Shown here one piece after another: positions 1 through 8,724 of a DNA stretch of 64,000 nt. The notes beneath the pieces were generated by a model. The model was not told the DNA's origin. It worked only from the letters and a program-made list of their open reading frames with translations, and did not search any database. How positions within the stretch are numbered: the stretch's first letter is position 1; each line of letters begins with the position of its first letter. The translations under genes were made by a program, and so were the position numbers. The DNA is from Enterococcus saigonensis. GTDB lineage: Bacteria > Bacillota > Bacilli > Lactobacillales > Enterococcaceae. The stretch lies in contig NZ_AP022822.1 of the NCBI RefSeq assembly GCF_011397115.1, positions 1,161,001 to 1,225,000 on the forward strand, read 5' to 3'.

Positions 1-96
1 TGACTAGTAAAAATACAAATTAAAACAAATAATTGAAAGAAAATACTTTTTTTATTTGAAATGAGGATAAAAAGACTAGCCAGAAAAAAAAGTATT

Positions 97-105
97 TGTT
101 ATAAT
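97..105 (+). promoter_or_regulatory. argS promoter (extended -10)
   Basis: A TATAAT hexamer at 100-105 is preceded by TG one base upstream (extended -10), about 25 bases before the T-box leader begins. No strong -35 is visible. Placement fits the start of the argS leader transcript. Confidence 0.55.
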
Positions 106-127
106 CGGTGTCAGTTTAATAATTGAT

Positions 128-340
128 TTTGTGAACAAGAGAGTATTATTTGTTGGAAATTAAGCGAGTTTGGGATGGTGTAAGCCAAACAAGAAGACGG
201 ATAAGAAGCGCACTTGGGAAAATCTGTTTATAGCAGACGGCAATCTACCGTTATAGAGAAGCTGGTTTGAGTATTCAAACAACAAGAGTGGTACCGCGGG
301 AAGTCTCGTCTCTAACGATTATCGTTAGGGGCTTTTTTTA
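128..340 (+). promoter_or_regulatory. T-box riboswitch of argS
   Basis: The leader carries T-box hallmarks: GAGAGTA near 140, the stem I apical element GGGATGGTGTAAGCC near 172-186, and the antiterminator T-box AGAGTGGTACCGCGG at 285-299. A terminator hairpin and T run follow at 309-340. In T-boxes, uncharged cognate tRNA (here tRNA-Arg, inferred from the downstream gene) stabilises the antiterminator and allows readthrough. I could not fix the specifier codon with certainty; CGG and CGC triplets occur in the region 197-212. Confidence 0.9.
309..340 (+). terminator. T-box attenuator terminator
   Basis: CTAACG at 312-317 pairs with CGTTAG at 323-328, extended by flanking C-G and G-T pairs and followed by a seven-T run. 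It is mutually exclusive with the T-box antiterminator. Confidence 0.8.
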
Positions 341-451
341 TTGGCAAAATCAAAAATAACTAAAGCTCTAAGTGGCCATGGTGATTATTAAATTGTAAAA
401 TAAAGGTAACTGATGAGTTTTTAACTCATTTTAATCTAAGGAGGATATCAG

Positions 452-2143
452 ATGAACAATAAAGATGTCGTAGCAAAAGCACTTTATGATGTATTAAAAG
501 ATGATCTAACAATGGAACAAATTGAAAAATTACTGGAAAATCCAAAATCTGCGGATCATGGGGATGTCGCTTTCCCGGCTTTTGCTCTAGCTAAAGCATA
601 TAAAAAAGCGCCACAACAAATTGCACCAGAACTAGCAGAAAAAATTGATGAGACGAATTTTGAAAAAATTGAAGTAGTTGGACCATACTTAAACTTTTTT
701 ATGAACAAGAGCGCTATTTCAGAAAAAGTTCTAGCTACTGTAATAAAAGAAAAAGAACATTATGGTGATGCTAATATCGGTGAAAATCGTAATGTACCAA
801 TTGACTTATCTTCACCAAATATTGCTAAGCCTATTTCAATGGGCCATTTACGTTCAACGGTCATTGGAAATTCAATTGGCTTTATTATGGAAAAAATTGG
901 TTACAATCCAATCCGAATTAACCATTTGGGGGATTGGGGTACGCAATTTGGTAAATTAATTGTTGCTTACAAAAAATGGGGATCAGAAGAAGCAGTTAAG
1001 TCCGAACCAATCAATGAATTACTGCGTTTATATGTGCAGTTCCATGAAGTAGTTGAAACACAACCTGAATTAGACGATGAAGCGCGGGCGTGGTTTAAAA
1101 AACTAGAAGACGGTGATAAAGAAGCTGTTTCTTTATGGCAATGGTTCCGTGATGAATCCATGAAAGAATTCAATAAAATTTATGACATGTTAGAAGTAAA
1201 GTTTGACTCGTTGAATGGTGAAGCTTTTTACAATGACAAGATGGATGAAATTATTGAATTGTTAGAAGAAAAACATTTATTAAAAGAAGATCGTGGTGCT
1301 GAAATTGTTGACTTATCTACTTATGATTTAAATCCAGCATTAATTCGCAAGTCAGATGGTGCCACACTTTATATTACCCGTGATTTAGCAGCCGCATTGT
1401 ACCGCAAACGCACTTATGATTTTGCGCAATCCATTTATGTTGTTGGAAATGAACAAAGTTATCATTTTAAACAGTTGAAAGCAGTCTTAAAAGAGATGGG
1501 CTTTGATTGGTCTGATGATATGCATCATATTGCGTTTGGATTAATCACGCAAGGCGGTAAGAAATTATCTACCCGTAAAGGCAAAATTGTTCTATTAGAG
1601 GAAGTATTAAATCAAGCGATTGAATCCGCTAAAGAACAAATATCTGAGAAAAATCCTGATTTAGAGAACAAAGATGAAGTTGCAAAGCAAGTTGGTGTGG
1701 GTGCTGTTATTTTCCATGACCTCAAAAATGATCGTTTAAATACGTTTGACTTCACATTAGAAGAAGTTGTACGTTTTGAAGGTGAGACAGGGCCATATGT
1801 ACAATATACGCACGCGCGCGCCATGAGTATTTTGGCGAAAGCTGATTTCACACCAAGTGAAGCTGCAAACTATAAATTGAATGATGAAGCAGCTTGGGAA
1901 GTTGTTAAATTGATTCAACAATACCCAGAGACAATCTTAAAGGCAGCTGCAAATTATGAACCATCTGTTATTGCTAAACACGCAATTAAATTGGCACAGG
2001 TATTTAATAAATATTATGCGAATGTGAAAATTTTAGCAGATGATGATCAAAAAGCAGCTCGTTTAGCGTTAGTATACGCAGTTACTGTTTTATTAAAAGA
2101 AGATTTACGGCTATTGGGATTGCACGCTCCTGAAAAAATGTAA
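452..2143 (+). CDS. argS: Arginyl-tRNA synthetase
   Basis: Charges tRNA-Arg with arginine in the cytoplasm. The 563-residue product has the usual length. It shows the class I signature region SSPNIAKPISMGHLRS (around residues 117-132, the HIGH equivalent), a KMSKS-like segment LSTRKGK near residue 371, and a C-terminal all-helical anticodon-binding (DALR) domain with VQYTHAR near its start. The ATG follows a strong AAGGAGG at spacing 9. Expression is gated by the upstream T-box. The convergent neighbour is argR, which groups arginine sensing and tRNA charging at one locus. Identification is secure. Confidence 0.97.
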   Translation: MNNKDVVAKALYDVLKDDLTMEQIEKLLENPKSADHGDVAFPAFALAKAYKKAPQQIAPELAEKIDETNFEKIEVVGPYLNFFMNKSAISEKVLATVIKEKEHYGDANIGENRNVPIDLSSPNIAKPISMGHLRSTVIGNSIGFIMEKIGYNPIRINHLGDWGTQFGKLIVAYKKWGSEEAVKSEPINELLRLYVQFHEVVETQPELDDEARAWFKKLEDGDKEAVSLWQWFRDESMKEFNKIYDMLEVKFDSLNGEAFYNDKMDEIIELLEEKHLLKEDRGAEIVDLSTYDLNPALIRKSDGATLYITRDLAAALYRKRTYDFAQSIYVVGNEQSYHFKQLKAVLKEMGFDWSDDMHHIAFGLITQGGKKLSTRKGKIVLLEEVLNQAIESAKEQISEKNPDLENKDEVAKQVGVGAVIFHDLKNDRLNTFDFTLEEVVRFEGETGPYVQYTHARAMSILAKADFTPSEAANYKLNDEAAWEVVKLIQQYPETILKAAANYEPSVIAKHAIKLAQVFNKYYANVKILADDDQKAARLALVYAVTVLLKEDLRLLGLHAPEKM

Positions 2144-2198
2144 TAAAAATATTTTCAACTTGAAAAATAAGTAAGCAAACATATTAATTGTATGTTCA

Positions 2199-2238
2199 TC
2201 AAAAAAACTGTGGCCAATTTTGGTCACAGTTTTTTTGA
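2199..2238. terminator. Bidirectional terminator between argS and argR
   Basis: AACTGTGGCC and GGTCACAGTT form a hairpin around AATTTT, with A runs on the left and T runs on the right. It can stop transcription from both converging genes. Confidence 0.85.
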
Positions 2239-2291
2239 TTTAATAACTAAGTGTGTTATTCGTATAACATTGTAACTTTTTAGAACGTTTG

Positions 2292-2762
2292 TTAAGCGAT
2301 AATATGTGATTTAAAATATTCTTCGATTTTGATTGCATCCTCTTCTGTTCGTGAGATGACAATGACAGTATCAAAACCCGCAATCGTGGTAACTTTTTCT
2401 GGCACTTCGATATCGTCAATTAAAGCACATAAAACTTGAGCATTATCGGGAATGGTGACAATAATCGTTAAAAATTGAACTCGTTCAACTTTGACAACAA
2501 CGTCTTCTACCATATGAATGAGGCGGCGCTCTTCTTCGCGACCGTCACCTTCAAAACGATCTCCTTGAAAAATTTCAAAACGAGCGACACCATTTTCGTC
2601 AGGAACTTTAATAATTTTTAAATCACGAATATCCCGTGAAATTGTCGCTTGTGTAGCTGAAACACCATGGCTTTCCAAAATGTTTAAAAGTTCTTCTTGT
2701 GTGCGGACGGTTTGGTTGCTAACAATTTGTTTAATTAATAAATGACGATCAGCTTTACGCAT
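2292..2762 (-). CDS. argR: Arginine repressor ArgR
   Basis: A 156-residue transcription factor of the ArgR/AhrC family, which senses arginine and binds ARG boxes to control arginine biosynthesis or catabolism. The N-terminal winged helix spans about residues 1-70 (LLIKQIVSNQTVRTQEELL; the SATQATISRDIRDL recognition helix). The C-terminal hexamerisation and arginine-binding domain has the conserved VLCALIDD and GFDTVIVI segments (about 110-145). The ATG has a good AAGGAG upstream on the minus strand. It is transcribed towards argS. Enterococci often carry several ArgR paralogues, so its exact regulon is not determined here. Confidence 0.95.
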   Translation of the reverse strand: MRKADRHLLIKQIVSNQTVRTQEELLNILESHGVSATQATISRDIRDLKIIKVPDENGVARFEIFQGDRFEGDGREEERRLIHMVEDVVVKVERVQFLTIIVTIPDNAQVLCALIDDIEVPEKVTTIAGFDTVIVISRTEEDAIKIEEYFKSHIIA

Positions 2763-3048
2763 CAGTTTGCTCCTTTATCAAAAAAATTTGCAACCTTATC
2801 ATAACAAAATAAAATCTTTTAAGATAGTGCTATTAATGATTTATTATACAGCAAAAGAATTGTCAGCTTAATTTTATGCGGATTACTAAAATTTATTACA
2901 ATATGTTTGAATTATCTGTCTTTTCCAGAAATATTAATTGCTAAAATAATAACACTTAAAAAGAGAAATAGCTTGTATTTTAAAATAGTAGAAATCGTAT
3001 TTTTTCTTACTCAATTTGAATAAAAGATGAAAAAAGATGATTTCGCGC

Positions 3049-3077
3049 TTGAAACTAAACTCCTTTATCGGTATAAT
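3049..3077 (+). promoter_or_regulatory. rpsB promoter
   Basis: TTGAAA at 3049-3054 and TATAAT at 3072-3077 are separated by 17 bases, close to the sigma-A consensus. The transcript would carry a leader of about 138 bases before rpsB. Confidence 0.85.
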
Positions 3078-3084
3078 AGCTAAG

Positions 3085-3206
3085 GATGTGGGGTGAAAAC
3101 TCTACAAACAAAAAAATCCACATCAAAAGCGGATCTGAGACAGGGTGCTTTACAAACAGTAAAGTCTGCCAAAGAGCTTGACGTTTTTGAAAGGGAAAAA
3201 CCAAAT
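3085..3206 (+). promoter_or_regulatory. Structured 5' leader of rpsB
   Basis: The long leader contains a GATGTGG (3085-3091) / CCACATC (3118-3124) stem and further G-rich segments before the ribosome binding site. Ribosomal protein operons are often autoregulated through such leaders. Binding by S2 is inferred only; I did not match it to a named RNA family. Confidence 0.4.
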
Positions 3207-3222
3207 TGGAGGAAACAAAAAC

Positions 3223-4008
3223 ATGGCAGTAATCTCAATGAAACAATTGCTAGAAGCCGGCGTACACTTTGGTCACCAAACTCGTCGCTGGAACCCAAAA
3301 ATGAAGAAATATATCTTCACAGAACGTAATGGTATTTACATTATCGACTTACAAAAAACAGTTAAGTTAGTTGATGCAGCATACGACTACATGAAAAACG
3401 TTGCAGAAGAAGGCGGCGTTGCATTGTTTGTTGGTACAAAAAAACAAGCACAAGAAGCTATCAAAGAAGAAGCAACTCGTGCTGGTCAATTCTACGTTAA
3501 CCATCGTTGGTTAGGCGGTACGTTGACTAACTGGGAAACAATCCAAAAACGTGTTGCTCGTTTGAAACAAATCAACAAAATGGAAGAAGACGGTACGTTT
3601 GAAGTGCTACCTAAAAAAGAAGTTGTGGGCTTAAATAAAGAACGCGAACGTCTTGAAAAATTCTTAGGTGGTATTGCGGATATGCCACGTATTCCAGATG
3701 TAATGTATATTGTTGACCCTCGTAAAGAACGCATTGCTGTTCAAGAAGCTCGTAAATTGAATATCCCAATCGTAGCGATGGTTGATACAAACTGTGATCC
3801 AGATGAAATCGATGTTGTAATCCCATCAAATGATGATGCGATTCGCGCCGTTAAATTAATTACAGCTAAAATGGCTGACGCTTTAATCGAAGGCAATCAA
3901 GGTGAAGACCAAGTTGTCGAAGAAACTTTTGTATCAGAAGATGCTGAAGGCACAACATCAATCGAAGAAATTGTTGACGTTGTTGAAGGCGACAATCAAG
4001 CTGAATAA
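3223..4008 (+). CDS. rpsB: 30S ribosomal protein S2
   Basis: Structural protein of the small ribosomal subunit that binds at the head-body junction and recruits S1-type factors. The 261-residue product begins MAVISMKQLLEAGVHFGH and carries the S2 signatures HQTRRWNPKMKKYIF and a central coiled region. The acidic C-terminal tail (about residues 230-261) is typical of Lactobacillales S2. An in-frame extension begins at 3178, but the ATG at 3223 has GGAGG seven to nine bases upstream and matches the family start. It is paired with tsf, as in most bacteria. Confidence 0.96.
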   Translation: MAVISMKQLLEAGVHFGHQTRRWNPKMKKYIFTERNGIYIIDLQKTVKLVDAAYDYMKNVAEEGGVALFVGTKKQAQEAIKEEATRAGQFYVNHRWLGGTLTNWETIQKRVARLKQINKMEEDGTFEVLPKKEVVGLNKERERLEKFLGGIADMPRIPDVMYIVDPRKERIAVQEARKLNIPIVAMVDTNCDPDEIDVVIPSNDDAIRAVKLITAKMADALIEGNQGEDQVVEETFVSEDAEGTTSIEEIVDVVEGDNQAE

Positions 4009-4031
4009 TTTAGTTAAATAATTTTTGACAC

Positions 4032-4090
4032 GGAGCTGTTTCAAAGGCTAGGCGGCAAGCCTCACTCTCCTTTGAAACAGCTTTTTTTAA
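4032..4090 (+). terminator. Hairpin terminator/attenuator between rpsB and tsf
   Basis: AGCTGTTTCAAAGG (from 4034) pairs with CCTTTGAAACAGCT (to 4082), with a small inner hairpin and a seven-T run. It probably reduces rather than abolishes readthrough into tsf, since no separate strong tsf promoter is evident. Confidence 0.75.
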
Positions 4091-4136
4091 AGAAAGTGCA
4101 GAATTTCTGCAACAAATTTCGAGGAGGAACCACAAG

Positions 4137-5018
4137 ATGGCAGACGTTACAGCTAAAATGGTTAAAGAATTACGCGACATGACAGGTGTCGGTATGATGG
4201 ATGCAAAACGTGCATTAGTAGAAGTTGAAGGCGACATTGAAAAAGCCGTAGATTTATTAAGAGAAAAAGGTATGGCAAAAGCTGCTAAGAAAAATGACCG
4301 TATCGCAGCTGAAGGTTTGGCTTCTGTTGCTGTAAATGGCAACGTTGCAGCAGTCGTTGAAGTAAACTCAGAAACCGACTTTGTTTCTAAAAACGAAATG
4401 TTCCAAGATTTAGTTAAAGAAATTGCTGAATTAGTAGCAGCAAACAAGCCTGCTGATATGGAAGCTGCTATGAAATTAGCAACAGCTAAAGGTACAGTTG
4501 AATCCTCATTAATCGAAGCGACTCAAGTTATTGGTGAAAAAATCAGCTTCCGTCGTTTTGAAGTTGTTGAAAAAGACGATAACGCAGCCTTTGGTGGCTA
4601 CTTGCACATGGGTGGACGCATCGCTGTATTAACTGTTTTAGATGGAACAACTGACGAAACAGTTGCAAAAGATATTGCAATGCACGTTGCAGCTATTAAC
4701 CCTCGTTACGTTGATGAATCACAAATTCCAGCTGAAGAATTAGAACATGAAAAAAATGTTTTAACGGAACAAGCATTAAACGAAGGCAAGCCTGCTAATA
4801 TCGTTGAAAAAATGGTCGAAGGTCGCTTGAAAAAATTCAAAGCTGAAATTTCTTTAGTTGATCAACCATTTGTTAAAGACCCAGATATGACTGTTTCGCA
4901 ATACGTTGCTTCAAAAGGTGCTACAGTGAAATCATTTGTACGTTTTGAAGTTGGCGAAGGTATCGAAAAACGCGAAGATAACTTTGTTGAAGAAGTTATG
5001 AGTCAAGTTAAAAAATAA
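4137..5018 (+). CDS. tsf: Translation elongation factor Ts
   Basis: Guanine nucleotide exchange factor that releases GDP from EF-Tu. The 293-residue product begins with the N-terminal UBA-like module MVKELRDMTGVGMMDAKRAL. The TDFVSKNE signature that contacts EF-Tu follows at about residues 80-87, then two core subdomains and a C-terminal module. The start is set by GAGGAGG before ATG 4137. It lies 128 bases after rpsB, separated by a hairpin. Nothing unusual is seen. Confidence 0.97.
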   Translation: MADVTAKMVKELRDMTGVGMMDAKRALVEVEGDIEKAVDLLREKGMAKAAKKNDRIAAEGLASVAVNGNVAAVVEVNSETDFVSKNEMFQDLVKEIAELVAANKPADMEAAMKLATAKGTVESSLIEATQVIGEKISFRRFEVVEKDDNAAFGGYLHMGGRIAVLTVLDGTTDETVAKDIAMHVAAINPRYVDESQIPAEELEHEKNVLTEQALNEGKPANIVEKMVEGRLKKFKAEISLVDQPFVKDPDMTVSQYVASKGATVKSFVRFEVGEGIEKREDNFVEEVMSQVKK

Positions 5019-5036
5019 TTCTATTCAATTGAATAG

Positions 5037-5069
5037 TAGGGAACGCATTTTATGCGCTCCCTTTTTTTA
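5037..5069 (+). terminator. tsf terminator
   Basis: GGGAACGCAT and ATGCGCTCCC form a ten-position stem with one mismatch, followed by seven T. Confidence 0.75.
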
Positions 5070-5110
5070 AAGCCAGTTATAAAAAATAACGGCAAAGACT
5101 GGCAAGAGTG

Positions 5111-5138
5111 CATAGATTATTTTAATCTATGCTACAAT
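5111..5138 (+). promoter_or_regulatory. pyrH promoter region with perfect inverted repeat
   Basis: CATAGATTA (5111-5119) and TAATCTATG (5123-5131) form a perfect 9-bp inverted repeat around TTT. It ends one base before a TACAAT -10 candidate at 5133-5138, so it fills the promoter spacer. It could be a repressor operator; no binding protein is identified. Confidence 0.45.
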
Positions 5139-5166
5139 AGTCAGTAGAAGATACGGAGGAAGCAAA

Positions 5167-5889
5167 ATGGTTAAACCAAAATATCAACGAGTAGTCCTAA
5201 AATTAAGTGGGGAAGCATTAGCAGGCGATGAAGGCTTTGGCATTAAACCACCGACCATCAAAGAAATTGTCAAAGAAATTAAAGATGTTCATTCACTTGG
5301 CGTCGAAATGGCAATTGTTGTTGGTGGCGGCAACATTTGGCGTGGACAAATTGGCGCTCAAATGGGAATGGAAAGAGCACAAGCAGATTACATGGGAATG
5401 TTAGCAACAGTTATGAATGCTTTAGCATTACAAGATACCTTGGAAAATGAAGGTGTACCCACACGAGTGCAAACATCAATTGAAATGCGTCAAATTGCAG
5501 AACCTTATATTCGTCGTCGCGCAGAACGTCATTTAGAAAAAGGGCGAATTGTTATTTTTGCTGGTGGAACTGGGAATCCATACTTCTCAACAGATACCAC
5601 CGCTGCATTGCGTGCTGCAGAAATCGATGCTGATGTCATTTTAATGGCAAAAAATAATGTTGATGGGGTTTATTCTGCGGATCCAAAACTTGATGATACT
5701 GCGGTTAAATTTGAAGAATTGACACATTTAGATGTCATCTCAAAAGGACTTCAAGTAATGGATTCAACAGCAAGCTCACTAAGTATGGACAATGATATTC
5801 CTTTAGTTGTCTTCAATTTAAATGAACCAGGAAATATTCGTCGTGTTATATTAGGCGAACACATTGGAACTACGGTAAGGGGGAAATAA
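5167..5889 (+). CDS. pyrH: UMP kinase
   Basis: Phosphorylates UMP to UDP with ATP in the cytoplasm, the committed step to pyrimidine nucleoside triphosphates. The 240-residue amino-acid-kinase-fold product has the KLSGEAL phosphate loop (about residues 13-19), the GGGNIWRG motif (53-60), the TVMNALALQD region and the C-terminal KNNVDGVYSADP segment. The ATG has GGAGG seven bases upstream. frr follows one base after the stop, so the two are co-transcribed. Confidence 0.97.
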   Translation: MVKPKYQRVVLKLSGEALAGDEGFGIKPPTIKEIVKEIKDVHSLGVEMAIVVGGGNIWRGQIGAQMGMERAQADYMGMLATVMNALALQDTLENEGVPTRVQTSIEMRQIAEPYIRRRAERHLEKGRIVIFAGGTGNPYFSTDTTAALRAAEIDADVILMAKNNVDGVYSADPKLDDTAVKFEELTHLDVISKGLQVMDSTASSLSMDNDIPLVVFNLNEPGNIRRVILGEHIGTTVRGK

Positions 5890-5890
5890 A

Positions 5891-6448
5891 ATGGCAGATG
5901 CAACAATGACAGAAGCAAAAGAGAAAATGCAAAAAGTCGCTGAGAATTTACAACGTACTTTGGGACAGATTCGGGCAGGTCGTGCTAATGCGGGACTATT
6001 AGACCGTGTTTTAGTGCCTTATTATGGCGTGCCAACACCGCTTAATCAAATGGCGTCAATTCAGACACCAGAAGCACGTGTACTTTTAATTACGCCTTTT
6101 GACAAGTCTATGATTAAAGAAGTGGAAAAATCTTTATTAACAAGTGATATCGGAATTACCCCTCAAAGCGATGGTACGGTAATTCGTCTTGTGTTTCCAC
6201 AATTAACTGAAGAACGTCGAAAAGAATTGGCTAAAGAAGTGAAAAAAGAAGCAGAAAATGCGAAAGTTGCTGTCCGCAACGTGCGTCGTGATGCAATGGA
6301 TGCTTACAAAAAACAAGAAAAAAATAGTGACATCACGGAAGATGATTTACGCGATTTAGAAAAAGAAGTACAACAATTAACTGATGATAGCATTAAACAA
6401 TTGGATCAAATTGCTGCTGACAAAGAAAAAGAACTTTTAGAAGTTTAA
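5891..6448 (+). CDS. frr: Ribosome recycling factor
   Basis: Splits post-termination ribosomes together with EF-G. At 185 residues it has the normal length. The L-shaped fold is indicated by a long N-terminal helix (KEKMQKVAENLQRTLGQIRAGRANAGLLDRV in part), the PLNQMASIQTPEARVL beta domain (about 50-65) and a long charged C-terminal coiled coil. It is translationally linked to pyrH: the pyrH stop and the frr ATG are separated by one base and GGGGGAAA in the pyrH end serves as the RBS. Confidence 0.97.
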   Translation: MADATMTEAKEKMQKVAENLQRTLGQIRAGRANAGLLDRVLVPYYGVPTPLNQMASIQTPEARVLLITPFDKSMIKEVEKSLLTSDIGITPQSDGTVIRLVFPQLTEERRKELAKEVKKEAENAKVAVRNVRRDAMDAYKKQEKNSDITEDDLRDLEKEVQQLTDDSIKQLDQIAADKEKELLEV

Positions 6449-6454
6449 TAGTCT

Positions 6455-6490
6455 AAAAAAATTGCACGAACTTTGTGCAATTTTTTTTGT
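6455..6490 (+). terminator. frr terminator
   Basis: ATTGCAC and GTGCAAT pair around an eight-base loop and are followed by a run of eight or more T. Confidence 0.85.
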
Positions 6491-6881
6491 TTGAGAGCGT
6501 AAATCATACAATTGTGAGAACAAAAAAGCGATACGATTAATGCTGCTTAGCAGTTTTTGAGATAAGCTATATCATAAACGTAAAAAAATTAAGGACTCTG
6601 AATTTTGTAATAAGATTTTTAACTATTCGGTACTTTATTTGTGAAACAAAAATGCTTAAAAACTTTCTATTCGACATGGTTTCTACTAAATTAAAAAATA
6701 TAATATCTCTGTTGTGAAACATCATAAGGAGGATAAAAGCCTTTTTATTCTTATTGTTGTGGATAAAGATCGTTAAGATTTTTACTAAGTGTTATTTCTT
6801 TTCATAGGCAAGTATTCTGATTATTGCTATAATGGAGAAGATGATTTATTTTGTAGTAATAATTAGTTAGGAGGCTTTTTT
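6491..6881 (+). promoter_or_regulatory. Intergenic region with uppS promoter
   Basis: This AT-rich stretch has no supportable gene. Near its end TGCTATAAT gives an extended -10 (TATAAT at 6828-6833) about 49 bases before uppS. GGAGG sits just before the ATG. Confidence 0.55.
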
Positions 6882-7667
6882 ATGTGGCGTTTTTTTCCGC
6901 AAAAAAATAAGTATGTCCAAGAAGAAGCGGAGTTTACTTTTGACAGTAACAGAGCTATTCCTAAACATATTGCGATTATTATGGATGGTAATGGTCGTTG
7001 GGCACAAAATCGGCGTTTGCCGCGTGTAGCCGGACATAAAGAAGGTATGGAGACAGTTAAGACAATTACAAAGCACGCTTCTCGTTTAGGTGTAAAGGTT
7101 TTAACATTGTATGCTTTTTCGACAGAAAATTGGAAACGACCCGAAGAAGAAGTGAGCTTTCTGATGCAGTTGCCAGTTGATTTCTTTGATAAATTTGTCC
7201 CTGAACTCATCAAAGAAAATGTTAAAGTAAATGTAATGGGGTACACGGAGTTTTTACCAGCACATACTCAAGATGCAGTAACACGAGCTATTGAACAAAC
7301 AAAAGATAATACTGGGATGGTTTTGAATTTCGCTTTAAATTATGGTAGTAGGGCAGAAATAGTAACAGCAGTTAAAGATATTTACGCAGAGCTCAAAAAA
7401 AAGGATGCAAGTGAAGAAGAAATAACGGAAACGCTTATTAGTGATCATTTAATGACAGGATTTTTACCAATAGAATTACGAGATCCAGAATTGTTAATTC
7501 GTACTAGCGGTGAAGAAAGAATTAGTAACTTTTTGTTGTGGCAGATTGCTTATAGTGAATTATTCTTTACTGATGCTTTGTGGCCAGACTTTAATGGCGA
7601 GCTATTGGAAATGGCGATTGCTGCATTTCAAAATCGTGATCGGCGTTTCGGAGGCTTGAAAAAATAA
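6882..7667 (+). CDS. uppS: Undecaprenyl diphosphate synthase (isoprenyl transferase)
   Basis: Condenses isopentenyl diphosphate units with farnesyl diphosphate in cis to make the C55 lipid carrier for wall synthesis. The 261-residue product shows the cis-prenyltransferase signature IIMDGNGRWAQNR (about residues 30-42), with the catalytic Asp in DGNGRWA. It also has the STENWKRP segment and the C-terminal RTSGEERISNFLLWQ substrate-binding segment. The start ATG 6882 follows AGGAGG. It is followed by cdsA 30 bases later, the common Firmicutes lipid-envelope order. Confidence 0.96.
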   Translation: MWRFFPQKNKYVQEEAEFTFDSNRAIPKHIAIIMDGNGRWAQNRRLPRVAGHKEGMETVKTITKHASRLGVKVLTLYAFSTENWKRPEEEVSFLMQLPVDFFDKFVPELIKENVKVNVMGYTEFLPAHTQDAVTRAIEQTKDNTGMVLNFALNYGSRAEIVTAVKDIYAELKKKDASEEEITETLISDHLMTGFLPIELRDPELLIRTSGEERISNFLLWQIAYSELFFTDALWPDFNGELLEMAIAAFQNRDRRFGGLKK

Positions 7668-7697
7668 AGGTTCTGTGAGAATAAAGGAGAGATAATT

Positions 7698-8498
7698 GTG
7701 AGACAACGAGTTATTACAGCAGTAGTCGCCTTGGCATTGTTTATTCCCATTATTTATGTCGGCGGCATTGCAATTGAAGTTACTGCAGCTGTTTTAGCAG
7801 TAGTAGCAGTCTATGAACTGTTTAGAATGAAAGAGTTAAATATTGTCAGTTTTGAAGGAATTATTAGTGCAATTGGCGCGGTTTTATTGGTACTACCCAA
7901 AGAGCGATGGTTTTTCTTTTTGCCAGCCAATGTAGATACTTTTTCTTTGTTTTATTTGACCGTACTTTTATTATTAGGGGCCGCTGTCATATCAAAGAAT
8001 ATGTACACAATTGATGAAGCTGGTTTTCCGGTTTTGGTTAGTTTATATGCTGGCATGGGTTTTCGCGATTTTGTAAGTGCTCGTAGCGAGAGTCTTATCA
8101 TTTTATTTTTTGGTCTGTTAATCGTTTGGGCGACAGACATCGGTGCATATATGGTTGGTCGTCAGTATGGCAAAAATAAACTATGGCCAGAAATTTCTCC
8201 CAATAAAACAGTAGAAGGCGCTATTGGTGGAATTGTTTCGGCAGTTATTGTAGCTGCTATTTACGTTTTAATTTTCCAAGGTAAACAAGATTTTGGACAC
8301 TCAATATCTCTCGTTTTAATTTTTACTGTAATTTTCTCGGTGGTGGGACAATTTGGCGATCTTGTTGAATCGGCGGTTAAACGTCATTTTGGCGTCAAAG
8401 ATTCGGGGAATATTTTACCAGGACACGGTGGTATTTTAGATCGTTTTGATAGCCTATTGTTTGTTTTTCCAATTATGCATCTGTTTGGTATCTTTTAG
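7698..8498 (+). CDS. cdsA: Phosphatidate cytidylyltransferase
   Basis: Integral membrane enzyme that makes CDP-diacylglycerol from phosphatidate and CTP for phospholipid synthesis. The 266-residue protein has about eight hydrophobic segments. The C-terminal CDS signature runs from SPNKTVEGAIGG through GDLVESAVKRHFGVKDSG to HGGILDRFDSLL (about residues 165-255). It begins with GTG at 7698, with AAAGGAGAG nine bases upstream. It lies between uppS and rseP as in related genomes. Confidence 0.96.
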   Translation: MRQRVITAVVALALFIPIIYVGGIAIEVTAAVLAVVAVYELFRMKELNIVSFEGIISAIGAVLLVLPKERWFFFLPANVDTFSLFYLTVLLLLGAAVISKNMYTIDEAGFPVLVSLYAGMGFRDFVSARSESLIILFFGLLIVWATDIGAYMVGRQYGKNKLWPEISPNKTVEGAIGGIVSAVIVAAIYVLIFQGKQDFGHSISLVLIFTVIFSVVGQFGDLVESAVKRHFGVKDSGNILPGHGGILDRFDSLLFVFPIMHLFGIF

Positions 8499-8516
8499 TA
8501 TAATAACAGTCCAAGG

Positions 8517-8566
8517 CAATCTTTAAGAGTCAGCATTTACATGACTTTTAAAGATTGTTTATTTTA
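8517..8566 (+). terminator. cdsA terminator
   Basis: CAATCTTTAAGAGTCA pairs imperfectly with TGACTTTTAAAGATTG and is followed by TTTATTTT. Confidence 0.6.
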
Positions 8567-8724
8567 ATGAACATATTAGTTTGTGTTTTTTTTAATAGAA
8601 GATAAAATGACAAAAAGAGATTAGACGTTTTGTCGATGAGATTTCTATGCTAAAATAGATAAGCACAGTTTAAGAGGCTAAATAGTTTTTGTCAAAAAAA
8701 CTATGGATGAAGGGAAGACAAGAC

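Noticed and set aside
3093..3329. Plus-strand frame overlapping the rpsB leader and gene start
   Set aside because: It overlaps the structured leader and rpsB in another frame, and has no independent support.
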